In this document: in pieces, positions 16,012 to 24,289 of the stretch
How the letters are laid out: the number at the start of each line of letters is the position of its first letter
Position numbering within the stretch: position 1 is the first letter of the stretch
Origin: Facklamia sp050409585
Lineage (GTDB): Bacteria; Bacillota; Bacilli; Lactobacillales; Aerococcaceae
Assembly: GCF_050409585.1 (NCBI RefSeq)
Contig: NZ_JBNUPE010000009.1
Span: forward strand, 1 to 64,000
Length of the DNA: 64,000 nucleotides
Direction: 5' to 3'
Translations under genes and position numbers: made by a program
The notes under the pieces: generated by a model
Databases searched by the model: none
Told to the model about the DNA's origin: nothing
Seen by the model: the letters and a program-made list of their open reading frames with translations, nothing else

Positions 16012-16461
16012 CTAAATTTTTGCTAATCTTATGATACCTCTAAATAAAAATTGTAATTTAACAGGAGCGACAGTATATATTTTTTTAGCACCTGTCCATG
16101 ATATATATCCTTCATATTTTATGCCGTTCCTATACTCTACATACCATTGTTTATAGGATCTAGGGACCGGACCCGGGTCAGTTGGTACCACTTTCCATAC
16201 TTCTACAAAAAGAGTACGCGGAGGCCAAACTTTCGACCTGAATATATAATCCTCTTTTGTTACATCTGTATCTTCAGTAGAAACAGATTGTGTAGTAATA
16301 TAATCCTCTTTTGTTAGATCATTATCTTCAACAGAAACAGATTATGTAGTTATATAATCCTCTTTTGTTAGATCGTTTTCCTCAGCAGAAACAGATATAG
16401 TTGATAGACCTAAAAATATAGTTAGAATTAATATTGATTTTATATAATTATTTTTTTTCAT
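16012..16461 (-). pseudogene. Secreted repeat peptide gene with a premature stop
   Basis: 150 codons from ATG 16461 (SD GGAAGG) to TAG at 16012. It encodes a signal peptide (MKKNNYIKSILILTIFLGLS then TISVSA) and three tandem 18-codon repeats: SVSAEENDLTKEDYITT-stop, SVSVEDNDLTKEDYITTQ and SVSTEDTDVTKEDYIFRS. A C-terminal ~75-residue basic, aromatic domain without Cys follows (FVEVWKVVP, KQWYVEYRNGIKYEGYISW). In repeat 1 the CAA Gln codon seen in repeat 2 is TAA (16342-16344), a single C-to-T change. If real, it truncates the protein after 39 residues. The start overlaps the preceding gene by 14 bp. The family is not recognised; a bacteriocin or surface-acting peptide is possible. Confidence 0.7.
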
Positions 16462-16660
16462 AATTATTTTCCTTCCTATGTTTTTTATCTACAAAATAAA
16501 ATAATGAATACACAAACACAAATCCTATTATTCTATACAATAAGTTATCAAAAAAATATGAAATCGTTAATTTCCCTTGGAAAAATGTTATTAATACGCT
16601 TACCAAAATATATACTCCTACAAAAAGTAACTCATTTATTATTTTGCTTAGTTTCTTCAT
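16448..16660 (-). CDS. Small two-helix membrane protein (possible immunity protein)
   Basis: 70 aa from ATG 16660, chosen because TTAGGTGA sits 6-7 bp upstream. Two hydrophobic helices (LLFVGVYILVSVLITFF and IIGFVFVYSLFYFV) are joined by a short polar loop, and the tail is very basic (DKKHRKENNYEKK). It lies between two genes for secreted proteins on one apparent transcript, the position and shape of bacteriocin immunity proteins. No family motif is recognised, so immunity is an inference from size, topology and place. Confidence 0.6.
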   Translation of the reverse strand: MKKLSKIINELLFVGVYILVSVLITFFQGKLTISYFFDNLLYRIIGFVFVYSLFYFVDKKHRKENNYEKK

Positions 16661-16692
16661 AAAATTCACCTAATGATCCTTTTAAGTTACGA

Positions 16693-17250
16693 TTATTGTA
16701 AATAATTGTATTGATAACGAAATCCTCTTACAACAAATACTCTTGCATAGTCAGAAAAACCGATAGCACCAATAGCTCCATCTATAGCCGCTGCTGCAAG
16801 TTTAAATTGTGGTGGTAACAACATAAGTATAAATCTTGTTGCAACTCCCGTACCAGCTCCACCTAGAATACTAAACGTTGACGCACTTATATATACATCC
16901 TCATTACCTTTTGATGCTTTTCCATGCCATACCAACTTTGTTACCCCGTTACTTTGTCTTCTTAACATGCTAGTACTATCATTTGAAAATTTAGAAGTAT
17001 CTATTCCTAGATCATTAAAATACTTTATAAGTTTATCATCTGTGATAGTTACAACTGTCTCATCACCATTTTCCGAAGTGTCAAAATACTCTGAATTTTC
17101 TTTATAAAAATCCATTACAACATTATCATTAACATTAGCTGTTTCCTTTATTGAAGTACTTGCATGGGCATTAACATCAAAATTAAAGAGAGAACTTACC
17201 ATTATCATTAAACTTACTGCTATCACACTCAACTTATTCTTTGCACACAT
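16693..17250 (-). CDS. Secreted protein of unknown function, bacteriocin-like cassette
   Basis: About 185 aa from ATG 17250. It has a Sec signal peptide (NKLSVIAVSLMIMVSSLFNF, cleavage near NAHAS), then a polar propeptide-like region of about 85 residues (MDFYKENSEYFDTSENGDE). The C-terminal ~80 residues begin TKLVWHGKASKGNEDVYIS and contain a Gly/Ala-rich hydrophobic helix (LAAAAIDGAIGAIGF), ending YQYNYLQ. It has one Cys, in the signal region only. The amphipathic, Gly-rich end and the adjoining small membrane protein suggest a secreted bacteriocin or toxin, but I do not recognise the family. Confidence 0.6.
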   Translation of the reverse strand: MCAKNKLSVIAVSLMIMVSSLFNFDVNAHASTSIKETANVNDNVVMDFYKENSEYFDTSENGDETVVTITDDKLIKYFNDLGIDTSKFSNDSTSMLRRQSNGVTKLVWHGKASKGNEDVYISASTFSILGGAGTGVATRFILMLLPPQFKLAAAAIDGAIGAIGFSDYARVFVVRGFRYQYNYLQ

Positions 17251-17285
17251 CAACACCAACCATCTTTCAAAAATTTATTGTTGAT

Positions 17286-17314
17286 AGTATACACAAAAAA
17301 ATCAGATATAACAA
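17286..17314 (-). promoter_or_regulatory. Promoter of secreted-protein cassette
   Basis: On the minus strand: TTGTTA (17309-17314), 17-bp spacer, TATACT (17286-17291). The rest of 17260-17577 is AT-rich with no other gene. A second promoter for the YitT gene (TTACAT 17532-17537, 16 bp, TATAAT 17554-17559) points the other way. Confidence 0.65.
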
Positions 17315-17586
17315 TTCTTTTTTTAAAAATTATAAATAATTAAATTTGTTGTATAAAAATTTATTGTTTTTAACTTAAATAAAAGTCTTAACAAGAGAAA
17401 AAATATACCATCATTACTTTTGCAAATTATTAGGAATGGTAACTCAGCGCTGTCAATAACTATTGAAACAATAAAATAAATTAATGATTGATTATAATTT
17501 ACTAAGATTTTAAAAACCTACTTGAAAGTGATTACATTCTTGTCAAAAAAGGGTATAATATCCTTGATAGTAAAGGAGTGGTGGCA

Positions 17587-18486
17587 ATGGTAAAAAAAGT
17601 AATGGACTATTTTGAAATAACACCGAAAGGGATTCTTTATTCTGTTTTGATAATGACTTTAGGTTGCATTGTTTATGCCTATGGGGTTAATTATTTCCTC
17701 ATTCCTAATCATTTTGGTAACGGTGGTGTAACGGGTGTTTCTATGTTGGCCTATTATTTACTTAAAATACCAACCGGTACAAGCAACTTCATCGTTAATG
17801 CCATTTTATTAGTGGTTGGATGGAAATACCTAAGTAGGCGAACCTTGCTTTATACAATTTATGCTTCAACTTGTTTAAGTTTTTGTTTAAATGTTATCCA
17901 ACCAGCCCCTTATATTGCAACTAATATTATTATTCCAGCTGTAGCGGGTGGAGTTCTTTTAGGAGCAGGTATTGGTTTAGTTCTTAGAGGCAACGGGACG
18001 ACTGCTGGTACGGACATTGTCGCAATGATTATGCAGCAGTATCTAGGAATCAGTTTCTCTGCTGGTTTGTTAATGTGTGATATGCTAGTTATTTTGGCTT
18101 CCAGCTTCATTATTGGAGTAGATATGACGATTGTGACGATCATGATGATGTTTATTGCGAGTCAGACCGTAAACTTTGTGACAGATGGGGTCAACCGTCG
18201 AAAGTCCGTGATGATATTCTCCTCTAAGAAAGAAGAAATTGCGGATATAGTAATTAAAGAGATGGTGCGAGGTATCACTGTATTTAGGGCATATGGTTAC
18301 TATTCTAAGCAAGAAAGGGAAGTCTTACTGGCAATAGTGAATCGTAATCAGGTTGTTCAATTACAAAGATTAGTGACTCAAATTGATCCCAAAGCCTTCG
18401 TCACTATTTCAGACGTTCAACAAGTAATTGGCGAAGGGTTCACCTTCTTCTCCTATGAAAGTCCACACAAAAAAAGATACCATTAA
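17587..18486 (+). CDS. YitT family membrane protein (DUF161/DUF2179)
   Basis: About 299 aa from ATG 17587; AAGGAG lies 8 bp upstream, and the upstream GTGs overlap it. Five to six membrane segments occupy residues ~20-185, including the family motif YFLIPNHFGNGGVTGVSML and GTTAGTDIVAMI. A cytoplasmic C-terminal DUF2179 domain follows (~215-290; GITVFRAYGYYSKQEREVLLAIV, split here in description). Function in the family is unknown; some members affect metal or amino-acid traits. It is a single-gene unit with its own promoter and terminator. Confidence 0.92.
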   Translation: MVKKVMDYFEITPKGILYSVLIMTLGCIVYAYGVNYFLIPNHFGNGGVTGVSMLAYYLLKIPTGTSNFIVNAILLVVGWKYLSRRTLLYTIYASTCLSFCLNVIQPAPYIATNIIIPAVAGGVLLGAGIGLVLRGNGTTAGTDIVAMIMQQYLGISFSAGLLMCDMLVILASSFIIGVDMTIVTIMMMFIASQTVNFVTDGVNRRKSVMIFSSKKEEIADIVIKEMVRGITVFRAYGYYSKQEREVLLAIVNRNQVVQLQRLVTQIDPKAFVTISDVQQVIGEGFTFFSYESPHKKRYH

Positions 18487-18511
18487 CCATTAGTAATTAA
18501 CTGATCTAAGG

Positions 18512-18554
18512 AACTCGATTGAAAGGTGAAGCCCCCTTTTTAATCGAGTTTTTA
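18512..18554 (+). terminator. Terminator after YitT gene
   Basis: AACTCGATT (18512-18520) pairs with AATCGAGTT (18542-18550), followed by T residues. Confidence 0.85.
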
Positions 18555-18900
18555 TCTTGCTATATAAGGAAATAAATGAAGAAGCTAATAATATTTCCCT
18601 GCTTCAAAAACAATGGATACCATTGATTGAGCTGTGCTCTTTAATCCAGCCATCTTAGCATTGGATGAAGTAAGTTCTTCAGTCGATAGTTTTTTAGAAA
18701 GATTAAATGAAGAAGGTATGGATAAGGTAAGGGAGGGGGACCTCCTTCGTAATGCCCTACCGCTTATCGACCATTTGTAATGCCGATATTATCTTGTTGA
18801 TGAAGAGTGGTAATATTAGTGAAAAAGGAAACATGATTTGCTTTAAGTAGCTAATGGGTGTTATGCAGACGGCTATTAAAGTCAGTTTGCTAATCAAGCT
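18555..18900 (+). pseudogene. Decayed ABC exporter ATPase
   Basis: Plus-strand fragments of an ABC nucleotide-binding domain. NPAILALDEVSSSVDS (from 18643) is Walker B and D-loop, reading on to a stop at 18778-18780. Then ADIILLMKSGNISEKGN (about 18782-18832) matches the C-terminal 'ADxIxVxxxGxIxExG' segment of MdlB/LmrA-type exporters. The signature motif and the rest are lost. The stretch 18555-18990 holds only this relic and the next terminator. Confidence 0.65.
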
Positions 18901-18903
18901 TAG

Positions 18904-18935
18904 AAAAAAGCTCACTCAAATGAGTGGGCTTTTTG
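18904..18935. terminator. Terminator hairpin
   Basis: AAAAAGCTCACTC pairs with GAGTGGGCTTTTT around an AAAT loop. It could end the decayed ABC unit and also lies just beyond the umuC operon, which comes from the other side. Confidence 0.8.
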
Positions 18936-18995
18936 AATAGAAAGATGGATAGCACTAAAATCCTAGCTTGATAGGCTGGCATTGAGGGTAGAACT

Positions 18996-19283
18996 TTAAT
19001 CAACATAATGATACTGATATTGGTAAATGCGAATTAAATGGTTGCGCTTATCGGTACGCACCTTGAAAACAAAAGTGTGAGTACGTTGGTCGAGACTGTG
19101 TTTTTGAGGGATACGAAAATAATTAATGGTTGATGCCGACATCATTCGTAATAACTCATCCTCTAGAAAAGCAAGAGGAACTTTCAGCTTAGAATAACGA
19201 TAGAAATCCTCTTGAAATCGTTGATAATTTTCACTGAAATAATCAAATTGTGTTTGATTATGGTGGTAGTCATTGGTTTTCAT
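18996..19283 (-). CDS. Hypothetical protein, third gene of SOS umuC operon
   Basis: 95 aa, soluble and charged, rich in Tyr/Phe/His (YHHNQTQFDYFSENYQRFQE) and ending RIYQYQYHYVD. It follows the 123-aa gene directly and shares its transcript with the Y-family polymerase. It is similar in size and character to small DUF5960-like proteins seen near UmuC in streptococci and enterococci, an uncertain match from memory. Possibly an SOS accessory factor of the polymerase. Confidence 0.65.
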   Translation of the reverse strand: MKTNDYHHNQTQFDYFSENYQRFQEDFYRYSKLKVPLAFLEDELLRMMSASTINYFRIPQKHSLDQRTHTFVFKVRTDKRNHLIRIYQYQYHYVD

Positions 19284-19654
19284 TATTCCACCTCCTCAGC
19301 AAGTGTAATATCGATAATTTGTTCAAAAGCTAAAAGGAGAAAGTTTCTAGAAAGGGGGTCTTCAATCGCACAATGGTCTAGATTTAGCTCTTTAAGAGTG
19401 CCGGTAAATGATTGGTGGGCCTTATTTGGATGATTGCCTTGATAAATAAGGCTAATGGAGAGTTTTTGAACATAGGCTTGGCTGAGTAAAAGAAATTTCT
19501 CCTTAGGAGACAGTCTGGCCGGGCTTGAGTCAGTAAAGCTGTGTGACAGAGCAGAGCTATGTTCTGATAAGAAAAAGCCCATCCATTTAGCCATTTTGCG
19601 ATCTTGATATTGACGTGCAGCTTTAGATGATAAGTAAGACCGATCTACACTCAT
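19283..19654 (-). CDS. Hypothetical protein, second gene of SOS umuC operon
   Basis: 123 aa, no membrane segment. It begins MSVDRSYLSSKAARQYQDRK and has a helical C-terminal half (NFLLLAFEQIIDITLAEEVE). The start overlaps the umuC stop by 4 bp and its own stop overlaps the next start, so the three genes are translationally coupled. Such a small protein directly after umuC is common in Gram-positive bacteria (YolD-like genes fill this place in Bacillus), but I see no clear YolD motif. It is likely SOS-induced and likely an accessory to translesion synthesis. Confidence 0.7.
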   Translation of the reverse strand: MSVDRSYLSSKAARQYQDRKMAKWMGFFLSEHSSALSHSFTDSSPARLSPKEKFLLLSQAYVQKLSISLIYQGNHPNKAHQSFTGTLKELNLDHCAIEDPLSRNFLLLAFEQIIDITLAEEVE

Positions 19655-21075
19655 TCTAAACCATCCAATCCGCCTGCTCCGCCTGCTGCATGACCACCCA
19701 TCAACTTGCTTCGAGCAATGGAACGAGAACTTTCTAGTAAGGCGCTAGCTTTTAAAACAGAGACGTAGCCAAAACGTTTTCGAATAGCATCTACTGTTTT
19801 ATCGAGGCGCTCTTCTTTTGATATTTGTCTTGGCTCTTCAAAAAGCGAAAAGTAATGGATGTTTTCTTCTACCAAGCCCGAATAACGAACACCAATATGG
19901 CGAACGGGTCCGTTTTTATATTTAGAGCGAAAGAGCTCAATTACAGTGGCTGTTAAGACTTTTGTTTGCTGGCTAGGATCGATTTTGGTTTGAGCGCGAA
20001 GGGGAGATAGGTCAACTGCTTTGGAATAACCGACAGAGACAGAGACCAGCTGTGCTTTTTTGCCAGCCCGTCTTAAACGAATGGCCACTTGTTCTGCCAT
20101 TTCACTTAAAAGCAATTCAATATCTGCTTGCTGAGTATAATCATGGGGTAAAATTTGCGAATTACCGATAGCTTTAGACTTCGGACGATAAGGCTCACTA
20201 ACTTTACTTTCGTCGACCCCATTGGCATGAAAGAATAATTGCAAGCCAATTACACCGAACTCCTTTTTTAATTGTTCAGGATTAGCATGGGCTAGATCAT
20301 AAATGGAATGAATCCCTAACTGATTGAGTCGTTTGGCTGTGCGCTTACCAATCCCCCAAAAATCAGTTAAATTTGGAATGGCCCATACTTTGCTTGCAAC
20401 ATCTTCATAGGACCAATTTGCTCGCATGGTCGGCTTCTTTTTAGCCTCGTTATCTAAAGCGAGCTTAGCCAATAAAGGATTGGCATTAGAAAGACCAATG
20501 GTTGAAGCGATTCCTGTTTTACGCCAGATATCCAGTTGAATTTTACTAGCTAACATTTCTAATTTGTCTCGACGTGACACCTGACGATCAGGAATAAAGT
20601 AGTTCAAAACATGCGTTAAATCAATAAAGCTTTCATCAATTGAATAGGGGAGAATATCTTCTTCAGAAGCATACTGGGTTAACAGCTTTAAAAGGTCGAT
20701 ATTCTTTTTAATATAAAGGTCCATCCTGGGTGGCACAAATAATGAACGTTTGGCCCAAGATTCAATATAACGAACATAGGCAGGATCCGTTCGTAAGCCA
20801 TTACGTCGAGCGTTGCGATAGTTGAATCGTCGATTATGAAGAGAGAAGGGTAAATCATAAGTTCGTCCCACATTGCTACGCCCAAAAACTTGCTTAAAAA
20901 TGGGAGAAGAAGCCAAAATCAGACCTTGAGAAGTGTCTGTTTGACTCATGACACAAAGGCTTGTTCTTAGAGGATGCAAGCCACGCTCAACACACTCTAC
21001 GCTCGCATAGAAGGATTTCATATCGATAAAAGCAATATCAGATTTAGGTTCACGGCTATAATCAATAATAGTCAT
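19651..21075 (-). CDS. umuC: Y-family DNA polymerase (UmuC/UvrX-like)
   Basis: 474 aa, an error-prone translesion polymerase. N-terminal catalytic motifs: AFIDMKSFYASVECVERGLHP (first carboxylate) and YSIDESFIDLTH (second carboxylates), then fingers, a thumb with helix-hairpin-helix (FWGIGKRTAKRLNQLGIHSI) and the little-finger domain (~250-360). HYFSLFEEP near residue 425 fits a beta-clamp-binding motif. The C-terminus GGHAAGGAGG is typical of Gram-positive UmuC/UvrX. It is controlled by a perfect LexA box in its promoter and heads a three-gene operon. Confidence 0.93.
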   Translation of the reverse strand: MTIIDYSREPKSDIAFIDMKSFYASVECVERGLHPLRTSLCVMSQTDTSQGLILASSPIFKQVFGRSNVGRTYDLPFSLHNRRFNYRNARRNGLRTDPAYVRYIESWAKRSLFVPPRMDLYIKKNIDLLKLLTQYASEEDILPYSIDESFIDLTHVLNYFIPDRQVSRRDKLEMLASKIQLDIWRKTGIASTIGLSNANPLLAKLALDNEAKKKPTMRANWSYEDVASKVWAIPNLTDFWGIGKRTAKRLNQLGIHSIYDLAHANPEQLKKEFGVIGLQLFFHANGVDESKVSEPYRPKSKAIGNSQILPHDYTQQADIELLLSEMAEQVAIRLRRAGKKAQLVSVSVGYSKAVDLSPLRAQTKIDPSQQTKVLTATVIELFRSKYKNGPVRHIGVRYSGLVEENIHYFSLFEEPRQISKEERLDKTVDAIRKRFGYVSVLKASALLESSRSIARSKLMGGHAAGGAGGLDGLE

Positions 21076-21098
21076 TACAAATTCCTCCTGTAAGCAAC

Positions 21099-21127
21099 AG
21101 TTTAATACGAACGGATGTTCGTGTCAA
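21099..21127 (-). promoter_or_regulatory. umuC promoter with perfect LexA (DinR) SOS box
   Basis: On the minus strand: -35 TTGACA (21122-21127), 17-bp spacer, -10 TAAACT (21099-21104). Between them lies CGAACGGATGTTCG (21108-21121), an exact match to the Gram-positive CGAAC-N4-GTTCG SOS box, where bound LexA would block polymerase. Confidence 0.92.
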
Positions 21128-21269
21128 TAGCGAAAATAATTTAAAGAATTTTATGAGATAGGAAACATTTTAAAAAGAGTATTTTATTACTGTTTTTAAA
21201 ATAAAATTTCTTAAAAAGAGCTACAATTATTACTATTCAGCAAAATACAGTTAAAAAATAAGATAATTT

Positions 21270-21306
21270 AAAAAACGCTTTCATATAACTTTTTTTCGTG
21301 TATAAT
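21270..21306 (+). promoter_or_regulatory. Promoter with cre-like site upstream of the symporter
   Basis: A cre-like sequence AAAAAACGCTTTCA (21270-21283; 11 of 14 positions fit TGAAAGCGCTTTCA) overlaps a weak -35 TTTCAT (21279-21284), followed by 16 bp and TATAAT (21301-21306). CcpA repression is inferred. Confidence 0.6.
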
Positions 21307-21361
21307 ATAAGCATAGTAATAACTCGAGTTTGCTAAAAAAATTCCAAATGGAGGGGAAAAA

Positions 21362-22573
21362 ATGTCAGAGAATAAAAATGACAGAATTAAAATCAAAACG
21401 GGTTTAGTCGGTCGGTTGCTGATAGCTATTGCAATGGGTATTTTGATTGGGCGTTTGCCATTTGTTCCTGAATGGTTTATTAGAATTTTAGTTACTTTAT
21501 CTAGCCTGTTTTCAGCCTTTTTAGGTTTCTTTATTCCTTTAATGATTATTGGTTTAGTAACTAAAGGAATTGCAGATCTTACAGAAGGAGCAGGCAAATT
21601 ACTAGGTATGACAGCTTTAACAGCTTATGGATCAACCCTTATAGGGGGGACTTTTGCTTACTTTGTGGCAACAAGTATTTTCCCTAGTTTTATTACCAGT
21701 GATTTAGTCAATAAGATTACTGAAGCAGGAGAAGGAGCTACTCCATTCTTTACGGTTCCGATAACGCCTATTTTAGAAGTTACAACAGCGGTTGTGCTGG
21801 CTTTTATGATGGGGCTTGTTATTTCGTGGTTACGGGCTAATCGAAATTCTGGACAGGTACTTTACCAATTGACTGTTGAGTTTGAAGAAGTGGTAGTTAA
21901 AGTATTAGAAACGGTAATTATTCCCTTGTTGCCAATTTATATTCTAGGAAATTTTGCAAATATGTCTTATTCTGGATCGGTATTTGCAGTACTATCTATC
22001 TTCTGGAAAGTATTCGTTATTGTCATCATTATGCATTTACTTTATGTTAGTTTATTATTCATTGGTGCAGGAAGCTATGCTGGGAAAAACCCATTACGAC
22101 TCATTAAAAATCAAATTCCAGGTTATATGACGGCAGTTGGGACCCAGTCATCTGCTGCAACTATTCCGGTGAACTTAGATTGTGCAGAAAATAATGGAGT
22201 ATCTGAAGAAATTCGTAATTTCGTTGTCCCTCTATGTGCAACTATTCATTTAGCAGGTTCGATGATTACTATTACTTCCTGTGCGACAGCCTTATTATTA
22301 ATGTATGATCTTCCGCACAGCTTTAGTGTAATTTTTGGCTTTATCTGCATGTTAGGTATTGCGATGGTAGCAGCTCCAGGAGCACCTGGAGGAGCTATTA
22401 TGTCAGCTGTACCATTCTTACCAATGGTAGGAATTGTTGGAGATGCTATGCAACAATTAATGATTTCGCTGTATTTAACTCAAGACTCTTTTGGTACTGC
22501 AGCGAATGTTTCAGGAGATAATGCCATAGCAGTTTTTATTGATAAAATATATTCCGATAAGATTAAAAGCTAA
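21362..22573 (+). CDS. Dicarboxylate/amino acid:cation symporter (DAACS, SstT/GltT-like)
   Basis: 403 aa, about eight membrane helices with two re-entrant loops. Family hallmarks: GTQSSAATIPVNLDCAEN (first hairpin loop, Ser-rich) and the later GAPGGAIMSAVPF and DAMQQLMISLYLTQDSFGTAANV (substrate and Na+ site region). It imports an amino acid or dicarboxylate with Na+ or H+. TQSSAATIPV fits the serine/threonine-type SstT branch as well as others, so the substrate is open. A cre-like site in the promoter suggests carbon control. The start is set by GGAGGGG. Confidence 0.88.
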   Translation: MSENKNDRIKIKTGLVGRLLIAIAMGILIGRLPFVPEWFIRILVTLSSLFSAFLGFFIPLMIIGLVTKGIADLTEGAGKLLGMTALTAYGSTLIGGTFAYFVATSIFPSFITSDLVNKITEAGEGATPFFTVPITPILEVTTAVVLAFMMGLVISWLRANRNSGQVLYQLTVEFEEVVVKVLETVIIPLLPIYILGNFANMSYSGSVFAVLSIFWKVFVIVIIMHLLYVSLLFIGAGSYAGKNPLRLIKNQIPGYMTAVGTQSSAATIPVNLDCAENNGVSEEIRNFVVPLCATIHLAGSMITITSCATALLLMYDLPHSFSVIFGFICMLGIAMVAAPGAPGGAIMSAVPFLPMVGIVGDAMQQLMISLYLTQDSFGTAANVSGDNAIAVFIDKIYSDKIKS

Positions 22574-22591
22574 AAATAGCACTGTAATAAG

Positions 22592-22635
22592 CTCTTCATT
22601 AGTTAGCCAGCGACCTAACTAATGAGGAGTTTTTT
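22592..22635 (+). terminator. Terminator after the symporter gene
   Basis: CTCTTCATTAGTTAG (22592-22606) pairs with CTAACTAATGAGGAG (22615-22629), followed by a T run. Confidence 0.9.
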
Positions 22636-22719
22636 AATACTTAAGAATAAATACATTATTCAGACTTTATTTTTAGAAGTAAGAAGCATAAGATAGGAGT
22701 ATGAAAGTGAGGGATTAAT

Positions 22720-24219
22720 ATGGGATGTACAACAATTTTAGTAGGTAAAAAAGCCTCTTATGATGGGTCAACGCTTGTCGCACGAAACGAAGACTCTGTT
22801 TCGGGACAATTTAATGTAAAAAAAATGGTCAAAGTCGATAGTCAAGGACATCCGTCTCACTATCGGTCGGTGTTAGCTCACTTAGAAATTGAGTTGCCAA
22901 GTGACCCATTAGCTTATAGTATGACCCCTGATGCTGTAGGAGACCAGGGAGTTTGGGGAGCGTGTGGGGTCAATGCCGCAAATGTTGCCATGACTGCGAC
23001 CGAAACGATCACTTCCAATGCGCGAGTGTTAGCTGCTGATCCATTGGTAACCTACCAAGAAGCTAGGGGTGAGCAGGGGAGCGATAGTTATCAAGCAGAA
23101 ATTCCTGGAGGTATCTCAGAAGAAGATATGGTATCGCTCGTCTTACCTTTTATACGGTCTGCTCGTGAAGGGGTAAAGCGGTTGGCAAGTTTGTTAGAAG
23201 AATACGGCACTTCCGAGATGAATGGGATTGCTTTTCAAGATGTCGATGAAATTTGGTGGTTGGAAACAATAGGGGGTCATCATTGGTTAGCTAAACGGGT
23301 ACCAGATGATTCCTATGTAGTGATGCCTAATCAATTTGGAATAGATTCCTTTGATTTAGAAGATGCATTCGGTCAACAAAAAGAGCATATGTGTTCAGCT
23401 GATTTAAAAGAGTTTATTCAAGAAAATCACTTAGATTTATCAAAAGATGGTCCATTTCAGCCACGTTTGGCCTTTGGCTCAAGAACTGCTGCAGATTTAG
23501 TATATAACACGCCACGAGCTTGGGTAATGGGACGCTTTTTCAATCCAACAACTTATAAGTGGGAAGGCTCAGAGGCAGATTACACACCACAATCCTTTGA
23601 TATCCCATGGTCCTTTGTGCCTGAACATAAAATTACTGTCCAAGAAATAAAAGAGATCCTTTCCAATCATTACCAAGGAACCCCGTATGATCCATATGTT
23701 ACTAAGGGCTCAAGCGAAATGCGAGGCGCTTACCGGACAATTGGAATCAATCGCAATAATTTTTTAGGTCTAACTCAAATTCGGCCTTATATGCCGGAAA
23801 ACAATCGCAGTCTTCAATGGATGGCCTTTGGATCAAATGTCTTTAATGCCATGATTCCTCTATATCCTCAAGCGAGTGAATTTCCGGCTTATCTCACTCA
23901 GACAGATGATCAAATCACAACGGACAGTCTGTATTGGTCTGCTAGAATGATTGCTGCTTTAGCGGACGCACATTATTATCAAACGCAAACAGTGATAGAG
24001 TCTTATCAGTCCAAGGTGGACCATCAAGCTTTAGCAATCATTAAAGCCTATGATCAAAAACTTGCAACAAGCCCTAGCTCTCAAAGTCAGCAAGTATGTG
24101 AGCAAGCCAATCATAAACTGGCCGCCATGTTACAAGAAGAAACACATCAGACGCTTAAAAAGGTATTAGATATTGCTTCCAATGGCATGAAGAATGCCTA
24201 TGCTCGATCTGATCAATAA
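22720..24219 (+). CDS. pepD: C69 family dipeptidase (PepD-type)
   Basis: 499 aa, a peptidase of the Ntn-hydrolase superfamily. The N-terminus MGCTTILVGKKASYDGSTLV places the catalytic Cys at residue 3; removal of the first residues exposes it as nucleophile. RNEDS downstream is the conserved companion motif. Other family blocks: WGACGVNAANVAMTATET and EIWWLETIGGHHWLAKRVPD. Length fits lactobacillar dipeptidase A (~470-500 aa). It hydrolyses dipeptides in the cytoplasm for amino-acid nutrition. It is a single gene, ended by a strong terminator. Confidence 0.93.
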   Translation: MGCTTILVGKKASYDGSTLVARNEDSVSGQFNVKKMVKVDSQGHPSHYRSVLAHLEIELPSDPLAYSMTPDAVGDQGVWGACGVNAANVAMTATETITSNARVLAADPLVTYQEARGEQGSDSYQAEIPGGISEEDMVSLVLPFIRSAREGVKRLASLLEEYGTSEMNGIAFQDVDEIWWLETIGGHHWLAKRVPDDSYVVMPNQFGIDSFDLEDAFGQQKEHMCSADLKEFIQENHLDLSKDGPFQPRLAFGSRTAADLVYNTPRAWVMGRFFNPTTYKWEGSEADYTPQSFDIPWSFVPEHKITVQEIKEILSNHYQGTPYDPYVTKGSSEMRGAYRTIGINRNNFLGLTQIRPYMPENNRSLQWMAFGSNVFNAMIPLYPQASEFPAYLTQTDDQITTDSLYWSARMIAALADAHYYQTQTVIESYQSKVDHQALAIIKAYDQKLATSPSSQSQQVCEQANHKLAAMLQEETHQTLKKVLDIASNGMKNAYARSDQ

Positions 24220-24244
24220 GTTTTATGTCTAGCAAATAGGAACC

Positions 24245-24289
24245 GACCCCCAACCGTTAGCTTTTTGTCTAACGGTTGGGGGTCTTTTG
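24245..24289 (+). terminator. Terminator after pepD
   Basis: ACCCCCAACCGTTAG (24246-24260) pairs perfectly with CTAACGGTTGGGGGT (24269-24283), followed by TTTT. Very strong hairpin. Confidence 0.93.

Noticed and set aside
16290..16410. Short tandem repeats as a CRISPR array
   Set aside because: The three repeats are adjacent with no spacers and encode in-frame peptide repeats; no cas genes are present anywhere.
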